Source: Jannaschia rubra (GTDB lineage: Bacteria > Pseudomonadota > Alphaproteobacteria > Rhodobacterales > Rhodobacteraceae). Taken from it: a DNA stretch of 64,000 nucleotides. The position numbers were made by a program, and so were the translations under genes. The DNA lies in NCBI RefSeq assembly GCF_001403735.1, contig NZ_CXPG01000020.1:310001-374000 (forward strand). The letters run 5' to 3'. The notes under the pieces are model-generated. The model worked only from the letters and a program-made list of their open reading frames with translations. It searched no databases and had not been told where the DNA came from. Below, in pieces: positions 36,453 to 45,265 of this stretch (position 1 is the stretch's first letter; every line of letters begins with the position of its first letter).

Positions 36453-37942
36453 CCGAGCAGCTTCCGCAGGAAAGGCACCAGATCGTCCAGCGCCACCTCG
36501 GTCTGCGAGGGGTTCTCCTTCCACTCGTCCAAGGTGGCATCCTGCGCCAGCCTGGCTCCCAGGATCAGGTCCTTGACCTGCACGACGCCGCGCGCGGCCT
36601 CGTCGGTACCCTGGATGACCGCCGCCGGGCTGCCGCGCCGGTCGGCGTATTTGAGCTGGTTGCCGAAGTTCTTCGGGTTGCCCAGATAGACCTCCGCCCG
36701 GATGCCGGCCTGCCGCAGCGTGGCGCAGATCGACTGGTAGTCTGCCATGCGGTCCCGGTCCATCACCGTCACGACGACGGGCCCCACGGCCGTTCGGTCG
36801 ACGCGCCCCTTGGCGATCAGGGCGGCCAGCAGGCGGTCCACCCCGATGCTGACGCCGGTGGCGGGCACCGCCTGCCCCGTGAACCGCGTCACCAGGTCGT
36901 CGTAGCGCCCCCCGCCCGCGACCGATCCGAACTGCCGCGGGCCGCCCTTCTCATCGGTGATCTCGAAGGTCAGATCGGCTTCGTAGACAGGGCCCGTGTA
37001 ATAGCCGAGGCCCCGCACGACCGAAGGGTCGATGACGATGCGGTCGGGGCCGTAGCCCTGGGCTTCGAGGAGGGAAGCGATCTGTTCGAGTTCGCTGACG
37101 CCTTCAAGGCCTGTCGCGCTGTCGGTCACGATGTCTCTCAGTCGTCCGCAGGTGGCCGCTCCGGTGTCGCGGCGGGCGTCCATGAAGGCCATGACCGCAT
37201 CCGCCTGCGCCTCGTCCAGCCCCGCTCCCTCGGTGAAGTCCCCGCTCTCGTCCTTCCGTCCCTTGCCCAGCAGCGCCCGGACCCCTTCGACCCCGAGGCG
37301 GTCCAGCTTGTCGATGGCGCGCAGGACGATCCCGCGTTCGGCTTCCTTGTCGTCGCCGGACAGCCCCGCGACCTCCATCACGCCGTTCAGGACCTTCCGG
37401 TTGTTGACCCGGACAACGTAGTCGCCGCGCTCGATCCCGACCGCCTCCAGCGTGTCGGCCAGCATTGCGCAGATTTCCGCGTCGGCGGCCACGCTCGCTG
37501 TGCCGACCGTATCCGCATCGCATTGATAGAATTGCCGGAACCGTCCCGGTCCGGGCTTTTCGTTGCGCCAGACGGGCCCCATGGCATAGCGGCGGTAGGG
37601 GGTGGGAAGGTCGTTGCGGTGCTGGGCATAGACGCGGGCCAGCGGGGCGGTCAGGTCATAGCGGAGCGCCAGCCAGTCGCCGTCGGCCTCCGTCTCCTCC
37701 GGACCCGCTTCCCGGAACGCAAAGACGCCCGCGTTGGGTCGGTCCACGTCGGGGAGGAACTTGCCAAGCGCCTCGACCGTCTCGACGGCCGAGGATTCGA
37801 GCGCCTCGAACCCGTAAAGGTGGTAGACATGCGCGATCGCATCCAGCATGGCCTTGCGCTGCGTCACCTCGGCGCCGAAATAGTCGCGGAAGCCCTTGGG
37901 CGTCTCGGCGCGAGGGCGGCGAACCTTGTCTTTCCTGGCCAT
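36449..37942 (-). CDS. hisS: Histidyl-tRNA synthetase
   Basis: 497 residues. Class II motifs: [14 protein letters not shown] at the N-terminus, motif 2 [21 protein letters not shown], histidine-binding [13 protein letters not shown], motif 3 [17 protein letters not shown]-terminal anticodon-binding domain follows. It charges tRNA-His. The start at 37942 ([10 protein letters not shown]) is chosen over an upstream ATG at 38032, which would run into slyX on the other strand. Confidence 0.96.
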   Translation of the reverse strand: MARKDKVRRPRAETPKGFRDYFGAEVTQRKAMLDAIAHVYHLYGFEALESSAVETVEALGKFLPDVDRPNAGVFAFREAGPEETEADGDWLALRYDLTAPLARVYAQHRNDLPTPYRRYAMGPVWRNEKPGPGRFRQFYQCDADTVGTASVAADAEICAMLADTLEAVGIERGDYVVRVNNRKVLNGVMEVAGLSGDDKEAERGIVLRAIDKLDRLGVEGVRALLGKGRKDESGDFTEGAGLDEAQADAVMAFMDARRDTGAATCGRLRDIVTDSATGLEGVSELEQIASLLEAQGYGPDRIVIDPSVVRGLGYYTGPVYEADLTFEITDEKGGPRQFGSVAGGGRYDDLVTRFTGQAVPATGVSIGVDRLLAALIAKGRVDRTAVGPVVVTVMDRDRMADYQSICATLRQAGIRAEVYLGNPKNFGNQLKYADRRGSPAAVIQGTDEAARGVVQVKDLILGARLAQDATLDEWKENPSQTEVALDDLVPFLRKLLG

Positions 37943-38009
37943 GTCGAACGGTCCTTTCGTCGGCTCGCCTCTTACGTCCCGCGCCCCGCGCGCACAACCG
38001 GGAAGCCCC

Positions 38010-38204
38010 ATGCAGCACCTCGAAGAACGCATCGCTCACCTGACCCGCGCGGTCGAAGACCTGTCGGACGTCGTGGCCCGCCAGTCCGCCGAGATCGCGA
38101 TGCTGGAACGGCGTGTCGGGATGCTGATGCAGCGGGCGGGCGATGCCGACGCGGCGTCTGGGACGTCGATCCCGCTGGCCGACCAACGACCGCCGCACTG
38201 GTGA
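38010..38204 (+). CDS. slyX: SlyX-family coiled-coil protein
   Basis: 64 residues beginning [19 protein letters not shown] with a heptad-rich coiled coil to about residue 45, and the conserved C-terminal tail ending RPPHW. This is the SlyX size and pattern; the function of SlyX is not established. GGGAAG 6 bp upstream of the ATG at 38010 serves as ribosome-binding site. It is divergent from hisS, and a terminator hairpin follows at 38220-38240. Confidence 0.82.
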   Translation: MQHLEERIAHLTRAVEDLSDVVARQSAEIAMLERRVGMLMQRAGDADAASGTSIPLADQRPPHW

Positions 38205-38219
38205 GGGCGGGGCGCCTGC

Positions 38220-38240
38220 GGCCGGAGGCTTCCGGCCTTT
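38220..38240 (+). terminator. Intrinsic terminator after slyX
   Basis: 7-bp stem GGCCGGA/TCCGGCC with loop GGCT, followed by TTT, 15 bp after the slyX stop. It lies between slyX and the convergent kinase gene; read on the minus strand it lacks a T-run. Confidence 0.55.
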
Positions 38241-38271
38241 CCACAGGCACGGTCGCCCGAAACGGAACGCG

Positions 38272-39258
38272 TCAGATCAGCCCTTCGGCCCGGAACAGGT
38301 CCGCCACGTCCACGGCGGGGCGCGGGCCGATGTGGCCGATGACCTCCCGCGCACAGACGACGCCCATGCGGCCGGAAGTGGCCGCGTCACGCCCGGAGGC
38401 GAGGCCGAACAGGAAGCCCGCCGCGAACTGGTCGCCCGCGCCGGTGGCGTCGACCACGCGCACCTGCCGCACCGGCACGTCGATCCGCTCTCCCTCCGTA
38501 CGGATCCAGACCGACTGGCCGGACCGGGTGCAGACGACCGTCCGGCAATGTTCCGCCGCCCGGTCCAGCGCCTGTTCGATATCGTCGGTCTGATAGAGCG
38601 TCGTCCATTCGGCGGCATTGCCGATGGCGATGTCCATGTCCTCGCGGATGAGGCGCTGGAAATCGTCCCGGTGGCGGTCGGCGCAGAAGGGGTCGCTGAT
38701 GGTGATGGCGGAGCGCCCGCCCGCCTCCTTCATGCGGCTCGCGGCACGGGCGAAGGCGGTCTTGCCCTCGTCCTTGTCGAACAGATAGCCCTCGAGGAAC
38801 AGGATGCCGCCGCCGCCGAAGACATCCGGCACATCCTGCGACCCGAGGTCCGCCCCGGCGCCCAGATAGGTGTTCATCGACCGCTCGCCGTCGGGCGAGA
38901 CGAAGATCATGCTGCGCGACGTGGGCAGGTCCGCGGCCTTGGGCGGATTGGGGAAGGCAGTGCCCGCGCCTTCCATCGTGCGGGCATAAAACTGGCCCAG
39001 GGCGTCGTCCCGGACCTTGCCGATGAAGGCCGTCGACAGGCCCAGGGCGCCGATGCCGGCAAGCGTATTCGCGACCGATCCGCCCGGCGCCTCGACCCGT
39101 TCCGACATCGCCTCGTAGAGGGTCTCGGCCCGGTCGCGCTCGATGAGCTGCATGATGCCCCTCTCGATGCCCATCTCCTCCAGGAACCCTTCCGGGGCCG
39201 GGGCGATCACGTCGACGATGGCATTGCCGATGCCGATGACGTCGTAGCTGGCGGTCAT
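38272..39258 (-). CDS. PfkB-family carbohydrate/adenosine kinase
   Basis: 328 residues. The N-terminal YDVIGIGNAIVDVIAP, the PGGSVANTLAGIGAL signature 1, and the C-terminal DATGAGDQFAAGFL signature with the catalytic Asp all define the PfkB/ribokinase family. Closely similar alphaproteobacterial proteins are usually called adenosine kinase; that would fit with the purine genes elsewhere in the window, but the substrate is inferred. The start overlaps the nth stop by 4 bp. Confidence 0.88.
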   Translation of the reverse strand: MTASYDVIGIGNAIVDVIAPAPEGFLEEMGIERGIMQLIERDRAETLYEAMSERVEAPGGSVANTLAGIGALGLSTAFIGKVRDDALGQFYARTMEGAGTAFPNPPKAADLPTSRSMIFVSPDGERSMNTYLGAGADLGSQDVPDVFGGGGILFLEGYLFDKDEGKTAFARAASRMKEAGGRSAITISDPFCADRHRDDFQRLIREDMDIAIGNAAEWTTLYQTDDIEQALDRAAEHCRTVVCTRSGQSVWIRTEGERIDVPVRQVRVVDATGAGDQFAAGFLFGLASGRDAATSGRMGVVCAREVIGHIGPRPAVDVADLFRAEGLI

Positions 39259-39935
39259 GGGGCGGATCTTCCTTCGGTCCTGGGTGTGGGTTCCAAGGTC
39301 TTGTCGTCGTAGGGGCAAAGATCGCGGATCAGGCAGGCGGGGCACTTCGGCTTGCGCGCGACGCAGGTATAGCGCCCGTGCAGGATAAGCCAGTGATGCG
39401 CGTGGCGCTGGTAGCGGGCGGGGACGTTGTCCTCGACCGCGCGCTCCACCGCCTCGACCGTCTTGCCGGGCGCGATGCCGGTGCGGTTGCCGACGCGGAA
39501 GATGTGGGTGTCGACGGCCTGCGCCGGATGCCCGAACCACATGTTCAGGACCACGTTGGCGGTCTTGCGCCCCACGCCGGGCAGCGATTGCAGCGCCGCA
39601 CGGCTGTCGGGCACCTCGCCGCCGTAGTCGTCCACCAGGATCCGGCTCAGCCGAATGACGTTCTTCGCCTTCTGCCGGAACAGACCGATGGTGCGGATGT
39701 GGTCGGTCACGCCCTCCAGCCCCAGGTCGAGCATCTTCTGCGGCGTGTCGGCCACGGCGAACAGGGCGCGCGTCGCCCTGTTGACGCCCGCGTCCGTGGC
39801 CTGCGCCGACATGGCCACGGCGACGACGAGGGTAAAGGCGTTGACGTGCTCGAGCTCGCCCCGCGGCTCGGGCTCTGCTGCCTCGAAGCGGGCGAAGACC
39901 TCGCGCATCGTGGAATAGGGAAGCTGCTTCGCCAT
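39255..39935 (-). CDS. nth: Endonuclease III
   Basis: 226 residues. Helix-hairpin-helix LPGVGRKTANVVLN with the catalytic Lys, catalytic Asp in AVDTHIFRVGNR, and the C-terminal 4Fe-4S cluster CVARKPKCPACLIRDLC are all present. It is a DNA glycosylase/AP lyase removing oxidised pyrimidines in base-excision repair. The start at 39935 (MAKQLPYSTMREVFARF) matches the family. It is divergent from another repair gene, the AraC-MGMT fusion, across a 111-bp spacer. Confidence 0.96.
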   Translation of the reverse strand: MAKQLPYSTMREVFARFEAAEPEPRGELEHVNAFTLVVAVAMSAQATDAGVNRATRALFAVADTPQKMLDLGLEGVTDHIRTIGLFRQKAKNVIRLSRILVDDYGGEVPDSRAALQSLPGVGRKTANVVLNMWFGHPAQAVDTHIFRVGNRTGIAPGKTVEAVERAVEDNVPARYQRHAHHWLILHGRYTCVARKPKCPACLIRDLCPYDDKTLEPTPRTEGRSAP

Positions 39936-40046
39936 GCCCCGCTTTTGGCCCGCGCCCCCGCCGACGACAAGCAGGTTCCCGCAAGAAGCGGGTCGCGGCG
40001 GGACGCGCCCTGTCCTAGCGTGAGGCGCAGAAGACGAGGTGCCGCC

Positions 40047-40910
40047 ATGACCCATGCCCAGCCCATCCCCGATGTCGAAGGCAGCTATCACTATGCCCTG
40101 ATGCGCCGGGCCATCGAGCTGATCGACGCGCGCGCCGACGCGCCCCCCTCGCTGGAGGAGCTGTCGCGGGCCATGAACATGTCGCCCGCGCATTTCCAAC
40201 GCATCTTCTCGGCCTGGGCCGGGGTCAGCCCCAAGCGCTTCCAGCAGTATCTGACGCTGGGGCACGCCAAGGCCCTGCTGCGTGACCGCTGCACCCTGCT
40301 CGACACGGCGATGGGGGCGGGGCTGTCGGGCACCGGGCGGTTGCACGACCTGTTCCTGCGGTGGGAGGCGATGTCGCCCGGCGATTACGCGCGGGGCGGC
40401 GAGGGACTGACGATCCGCCATGCCACCGCTTCCGGCCCCTTCGGCGAAATGCTGGTGATGGTGACGGAACGCGGCATCTGCGGGCTGGCACTCGTCGCCG
40501 AGACGGGGCTTGCGGCGGCGATGGAGGACATGACGGCCCGCTGGCCCCGCGCGACCTTCGTCGAGGACCAGGCCGCCGTCGCCCCGCACCTCTGCGCCCT
40601 GGCCGAAATGCGGGGTGAGGCGCGGCTGCACCTGATCGGCGCTCCGTTCCAGATCAAGGTGTGGGAGGCGCTGATGCATGTCCCCTCCGGCCACGTCACG
40701 ACCTATTCCGGCATCGCCGCCGCCATCGGAAATCCGCGCGCGGTGCGGGCGGTCGGCACGGCGGTGGGGCGCAATCCGGTCGCCTGGCTCATCCCCTGTC
40801 ACCGGGCGCTGCGGAAGTCGGGCGGGATGGGGGGCTATCACTGGGGCCTTCCGATGAAACGCGCGATGCTGGCCTGGGAAGGCGCGCGGAGCGAGGCGCA
40901 GGACGCCTGA
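40047..40910 (+). CDS. AraC-type regulator fused to O6-methylguanine-DNA methyltransferase (Ada-like)
   Basis: 287 residues. The N-terminal AraC helix-turn-helix domain (about 15-110) carries LEELSRAMNMSPAHFQRIFSAWAGVSPKRFQQY; the C-terminal MGMT domain (about 200-280) carries active-site PCHR in AWLIPCHRALRKSGGMGGYHWG. It accepts the methyl group from O6-methylguanine onto its Cys and may switch on repair genes. It lacks the N-terminal zinc Cys4 methylphosphotriester domain of E. coli Ada, so any inducing signal must come through the MGMT domain. Confidence 0.9.
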   Translation: MTHAQPIPDVEGSYHYALMRRAIELIDARADAPPSLEELSRAMNMSPAHFQRIFSAWAGVSPKRFQQYLTLGHAKALLRDRCTLLDTAMGAGLSGTGRLHDLFLRWEAMSPGDYARGGEGLTIRHATASGPFGEMLVMVTERGICGLALVAETGLAAAMEDMTARWPRATFVEDQAAVAPHLCALAEMRGEARLHLIGAPFQIKVWEALMHVPSGHVTTYSGIAAAIGNPRAVRAVGTAVGRNPVAWLIPCHRALRKSGGMGGYHWGLPMKRAMLAWEGARSEAQDA

Positions 40911-41061
40911 TCCCGACATGCTATTGCCTATCCCGCCGCCGCACGCCCAATAGCGGCGGAGCCCCGCGCATTCGCCCGTCGAGTCGCGGCCGGGGTGGAA
41001 CAGACGGACCAGCCGTGTGTTGTGACACGGCACAATCACGGACCATTTTGGGAAGACAGAC

Positions 41062-41712
41062 ATGACACTCATCAAATCCCCTCTCGCGATCGCCCTCGCC
41101 GGAAGCCTCGTTCTCGCCGGATGCGTCGACGCCACCACGGGTGAGCCGAACCGCACCCGCAGCGGCGTCCTGATCGGCGCGGGCCTCGGCGCCGCGACCG
41201 GCGCGCTGGCCGGCAGCGGCAGCCGCGCGGACGAGATCGCGGCCGGCGCCGTCGCGGGCGGCCTGATCGGCGGGGCCGTGGGATCGCGTCTCGACCGGCA
41301 GGCGGCTGACCTCCGCAACCAGCTGGGCGACGACCGCATCACCATCAACAACACCGGCAGCCAGCTCATCGTGACGATGCCGCAGGACATCCTGTTCGCC
41401 ACCGACAGCGCCAACCTGCGCCCCGACCTTCAGGGCGACATCCGCGCGCTGGCGGGCAACCTGCAGCAGTATCCCGACACCACGGTCCAGGTCATCGGCC
41501 ATACCGACAGCGACGGCTCCGCTGCCTACAACCAGGACCTGTCCGAGCGGCGCGCCCGCGCCGTTGCCGGCGTCTTGCTGGAGCAGGGCGTGAGCAGCGC
41601 CCGCATCGTGCCGATCGGACGCGGCGAATCGCAGCCCATCGCGTCGAACCAGACGGCCCAGGGCAAGCAGCAGAACCGTCGCGTGGAAATCGTCATCACG
41701 CCGAACCGCTGA
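41062..41712 (+). CDS. OmpA-family outer-membrane lipoprotein
   Basis: 216 residues. Lipobox LVLAGC near residue 21 marks a lipoprotein. A glycine-zipper region (GVLIGAGLGAATGALAG and later GGLIGGAVG) precedes a C-terminal peptidoglycan-binding OmpA domain with HTDSDGSAAYNQDLSERRARAV. It resembles YiaD-type proteins that tether the outer membrane to the wall. It is a single gene with its own 150-bp upstream region and a clear terminator. Confidence 0.93.
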   Translation: MTLIKSPLAIALAGSLVLAGCVDATTGEPNRTRSGVLIGAGLGAATGALAGSGSRADEIAAGAVAGGLIGGAVGSRLDRQAADLRNQLGDDRITINNTGSQLIVTMPQDILFATDSANLRPDLQGDIRALAGNLQQYPDTTVQVIGHTDSDGSAAYNQDLSERRARAVAGVLLEQGVSSARIVPIGRGESQPIASNQTAQGKQQNRRVEIVITPNR

Positions 41713-41729
41713 TCGCCGCAGATCGCGGC

Positions 41730-41762
41730 AAGCGCCCGTCGGAGCATCTCCGGCGGGCGTTT
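41730..41762 (+). terminator. Intrinsic terminator after the OmpA-lipoprotein gene
   Basis: Arms AAGCGCCCGTCGGAG and CTCCGGCGGGCGTTT flank a CAT loop, pairing over about 15 positions with one G-T wobble and one mismatch and ending in TTT. It starts 17 bp after the stop codon. Confidence 0.7.
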
Positions 41763-41884
41763 CGCGTTGGCATCGCCGGGTGCCGCGCCTATTCTGTCGC
41801 CAGTCGCGGCGGAACCGACATGCACCAGCACCAGACCATCCACCAAGGCGCGAGCCCCGGTCATCGACCCGCGGAGCCTGTCCA

Positions 41885-42907
41885 TTGAGCAACGGCGACC
41901 GACTGGCGGCGCTCGGCTGGCGCGCGTTCTTCGCCGATCAGGTCGATCCGGAGGTCCTGGCCGCCACGCCGCCCGCGCGTGTCGTTCGCGTGGACCGGAC
42001 CTCGGTCCGTGTGACAGGGTCCGATTTCGACGCGGCGCTGCCTTTCGGGCCCGACATCGCCGTCGGCGACTGGGTGCTGGTGGACCGCGGGGCGGGCACG
42101 GTGGCCTGCGTGCTCGACCGTCACACCGTGATCAGCCGCCGGGCCGCGGGGCTGGACCGGCAGGTGGTCACGCAACTCATCGCCGCCAACATCGACACGG
42201 CCTTCATCGTCACCTCCTGCAACCGCGATTTCAACGTGGCGCGGCTGGAGCGGTATCTGGTGCTGACGATGGATGCGGGGATGGAGGCAGTCATCGTGCT
42301 GACCAAGGCCGATCTTTGCGACGACCCGGAGGCCTATGCGCGGCAGGCAGGCGCGATTTCCGACCGGGTGCCCGTCGTCATCCTCGATGCGCGGGACGAA
42401 GGCGCGATGACGACGCTTGCGCCCTGGTGCGGCGCGGCGCGGACGGTCGCGTTCCTCGGCTCTTCCGGCGTCGGGAAATCCACGCTGGTCAACGCGCTCT
42501 CCGGCGGGCTGGTCGGGGCCGAGACCGGTGCCATCCGCGAAAGCGACGCGCGCGGCCGCCATACGACGACGCGGCGGGAGCTGCATCCGCTGCCGCAGGG
42601 GTTCTCCGTCCTCGACACGCCGGGGATGCGGGAGTTGCAGCTGACCGACGTGGCGGGCGGCATCGACGACCTGTTCCCCGACCTCGCGGAACTGGCGCAG
42701 GCCTGCCGGTTCTCGGACTGCGCGCACCTGGCCGAGCCGGGATGCGCACTCCGCGCCGCCGTCGACGCCGGAGAGGTGGACCCGGACCGCCTGGCCCGCT
42801 GGCAGAAGCTGGCGGCGGAGGATCGCGGAAACACCGAACGCCAGACGGCCCGGCGCAAGCCGTCGGGCCGGCGCCCGCAGGGCGGCCCCCGTCGCAAGGG
42901 TCGCTGA
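41885..42907 (+). CDS. rsgA: Small ribosomal subunit biogenesis GTPase
   Basis: 340 residues. A circularly permuted GTPase: OB-fold at the N-terminus, G4 VLTKADLCDD before G1 LGSSGVGKSTLVNAL, then G3 LDTPGMRE, and a C-terminal zinc knuckle of the CxxxxCxHxxxxxC type (CRFSDCAHLAEPGC). It helps the late maturation of 30S subunits. The start is probably TTG at 41885 (GGAG 9 bp upstream); an in-frame ATG at 41780 would add about 35 residues of poor composition within the terminator. It ends 4 bp from the convergent ptsP. Confidence 0.93.
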   Translation: MSNGDRLAALGWRAFFADQVDPEVLAATPPARVVRVDRTSVRVTGSDFDAALPFGPDIAVGDWVLVDRGAGTVACVLDRHTVISRRAAGLDRQVVTQLIAANIDTAFIVTSCNRDFNVARLERYLVLTMDAGMEAVIVLTKADLCDDPEAYARQAGAISDRVPVVILDARDEGAMTTLAPWCGAARTVAFLGSSGVGKSTLVNALSGGLVGAETGAIRESDARGRHTTTRRELHPLPQGFSVLDTPGMRELQLTDVAGGIDDLFPDLAELAQACRFSDCAHLAEPGCALRAAVDAGEVDPDRLARWQKLAAEDRGNTERQTARRKPSGRRPQGGPRRKGR

Positions 42908-42911
42908 GGCG

Positions 42912-45143
42912 TCAGCGGCTGCGAAGGTACTCCATCACCGCCTCGCGCACGGTCTGGTCGCCCGCTTCGCGTGTTTCGTCGATGATCCGCCGGACCGCTC
43001 CCAGATCGGCGCGCAGCAGGATGTGCTTGACCGGCCCGATGCTTGCCGGCCGCATCGACAGGCAGCGCAGTCCCATGGCCGCGAAGCACAGGGCCTCGAC
43101 CGGGCGGCCGGCATCCTCGCCGCAGAAGGACACGGGCGTCGCCGTCTCGGCGCAGCGGCCGACGATCTGTTCGATCAGCGACAGGAAGCTGACGTTGAGC
43201 GTGTCGTAACGCCGCCTGACCCGCTCGTTCTCGCGGTCGGCGGCGAAGAAGAACTGCTTGAGGTCGTTGCCGCCGATGGAGATGAAATCCGCTTCCTCGA
43301 AGAAGCGGCGCGGCGCGAAGGCCATGGACGGCGTCTCCAGCATGGCGCCTACGCGCAGCGTCTCGGGCAGGCGGTGGCCCAGCGACTTCTCGCGGTGGAT
43401 CTCGCGCAGCAGGTGGGCGCGGGCCTCCAGAAACTCCTCTACCTGAGCGATGAAGGGGAACATGATCTGCAAGGGCCGTCCATCCGCGGCCCGCAGCAGG
43501 GCCTGAAGCTGCATCCGCATCACGCCCTTCTTGTCGAGACCGACCCGGATCGCGCGCCAGCCCATCGCGGGGTTCGGCTCGTCCTCCGCCTTCATGTAAG
43601 GCAGCACCTTGTCGGACCCGATGTCGAGGGTGCGGAAGACCACCGGCTTGTCGCCCGCCGCCCCCATCACCCGCGCATAGAGGTCGGCCAACTCCCCCCG
43701 CTTCGGTACCTTGTTGCGCGTCAGGAACTGCAATTCCGTGCGGAACAGGCCCACCCCCTCCGCGCCCGAGGTGGGCAGCGACGGCAGGTCCGCCATCAGC
43801 CCCGCGTTCATCATCAACTCGATCCGCTGGCCGTCCTGCGTGACGCAGGCGGTGTCGCGGATCGTGGCATAGCGGCTCTGCGCCTCGGCCGCCATGGCGA
43901 GCTTCTCGCGGAAGGCGCCGCGCACGCGGTCGTCGGGGCGCAGGTGGACGATCCCCTGGTCGCCGTCCACCAGGATCGGATCGCCCGACAGCGCCTCGGT
44001 CGTGATGCCGCGCGCCTGAAGGACCAGCGGCACGGCCCAGGCGCGCGCCACCACGGCCGCATGCGACCCGACGGACCCCTCCTCCAGCACCACGCCGCGC
44101 AGCTTGCGCCCGTATTCCAGCAGCTCTCCCGGCCCGATGTTGCGCGCGACCAGCACGGCGTTGTCGGGCAGGGGGCCGCCCTCGCGCCCCTGGCCCGTCA
44201 GCAGGCGCAGGAGGCGGTTCGACAGGTCGTCCAGATCGGCGAGCCGGTCGCGCAGATAGGCGTCGGCACCGTCCATCCGGGTCCGCGCGGCGGTCTGTTC
44301 CTTTTCCACGGCGGCCTCGGCGGTCAGGCCCGCGTTGATGTCCTCCTCCATCCGGCGCAGCCACGATCGGGAATAGGCGAACATGCGGAACGCCTGGATC
44401 ACCTCGGTCTGGGCGCGATCGCCCGACACCTGCGACAGCATCCGGTCCACCGTCCCGCGCAGCTTCTCGACCGCGGCGTTCAGGCGGCGGCATTCGCCTT
44501 CGGGGTCGTCGCTCACCGGATTGGTGATGACGACGCGGGGGTTGTGCAGGTGGACGACGCCCTCGGTCGCCCCTTCCTGCCCGGTGATGCCGCGGAACAT
44601 GACCTGCTGCTGGTGACGGGGCTTCAGCGCTTCGCCCTCGCCGGTGAAGGCGCCCAGTTCGGCCATCTCGGCCAGGACCATCGCGACGACCTCCAGCGCG
44701 TAGACCTCGTCCTCGGAATATTCCCGCGCCTCGCGCGACTGCACCACCAGGACGCCCAGCCGTTCGCCAAGCCGTTGCACCGGCACGCCGAGAAAGCTGG
44801 AGAACACCTCCTCGCCCGTCTCGGGCATGTAGCGGAAGCCCTTGGTCGACGGCGCGTCGGCGGCGTTGACGGGGGTCCGCCCGCGCGCCACCCGGCCCAC
44901 CAGCCCCTCGCCCACCCTCAGGCGCGTGACGTGGACCGACTCGGGCTTCAGCCCGTGCGTCGCGCAAAGCTCCAGCGTCTGCTCGTCGCGGTGCAGGTAG
45001 ATCGAGCAGACCTCCGCCTCCATCGAGGACGCCACGAGGCTCACGACGCGGTTCAGCCGCTCCTGCCCGTCGCCGGCCTCGGCCAGCACATCCTTCAGCC
45101 GTCGCAGAAGCTTGCGGCTGTCGCTGTCCTTCGACGCTGACAT
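42912..45143 (-). CDS. ptsP: Phosphoenolpyruvate-protein phosphotransferase PtsP (PTS-Ntr enzyme I)
   Basis: 743 residues. An N-terminal GAF domain (about 15-165) precedes the enzyme I core: phospho-accepting His in GSHAAVVARAWAVPLV, PEP-binding domain GVGLFRTELQFL, MFPFIAQVEEF, and active-site Cys in SFCGEDAGRPVEA. It begins the nitrogen-related phosphorelay to NPr and EIIA-Ntr. The start at 45143 (MSASKDSDSRKLLRRLKD) is the usual one; an ATG at 45242 gives unlikely extra sequence. It lies downstream of lysC on the same strand with a 122-bp gap, an arrangement common in alphaproteobacteria. Confidence 0.95.
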   Translation of the reverse strand: MSASKDSDSRKLLRRLKDVLAEAGDGQERLNRVVSLVASSMEAEVCSIYLHRDEQTLELCATHGLKPESVHVTRLRVGEGLVGRVARGRTPVNAADAPSTKGFRYMPETGEEVFSSFLGVPVQRLGERLGVLVVQSREAREYSEDEVYALEVVAMVLAEMAELGAFTGEGEALKPRHQQQVMFRGITGQEGATEGVVHLHNPRVVITNPVSDDPEGECRRLNAAVEKLRGTVDRMLSQVSGDRAQTEVIQAFRMFAYSRSWLRRMEEDINAGLTAEAAVEKEQTAARTRMDGADAYLRDRLADLDDLSNRLLRLLTGQGREGGPLPDNAVLVARNIGPGELLEYGRKLRGVVLEEGSVGSHAAVVARAWAVPLVLQARGITTEALSGDPILVDGDQGIVHLRPDDRVRGAFREKLAMAAEAQSRYATIRDTACVTQDGQRIELMMNAGLMADLPSLPTSGAEGVGLFRTELQFLTRNKVPKRGELADLYARVMGAAGDKPVVFRTLDIGSDKVLPYMKAEDEPNPAMGWRAIRVGLDKKGVMRMQLQALLRAADGRPLQIMFPFIAQVEEFLEARAHLLREIHREKSLGHRLPETLRVGAMLETPSMAFAPRRFFEEADFISIGGNDLKQFFFAADRENERVRRRYDTLNVSFLSLIEQIVGRCAETATPVSFCGEDAGRPVEALCFAAMGLRCLSMRPASIGPVKHILLRADLGAVRRIIDETREAGDQTVREAVMEYLRSR

Positions 45144-45265
45144 CTGCTGGGCGATCCTCCCTGATCGGCGCCTTTCTAGCGGAGGCCCGCAGGAAAGGGG
45201 AGGGGGATGCGCGGCGAATTGCGTCCCTGTCCTCCGCCGCAAGCCATCCCCCGCCGGGGCGGGCG

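Noticed and set aside
40936-40959. Hairpin CCGCCGC/GCGGCGG after the AraC-MGMT gene as terminator
   Set aside because: Loop of 10 bases and no T-run; too weak to call.
41885-42907. rsgA start at the ATG at 41780
   Set aside because: It would add about 35 residues of arginine-rich sequence just behind the terminator of the previous gene. The TTG at 41885 gives the family-typical N-terminus and has a GGAG upstream.
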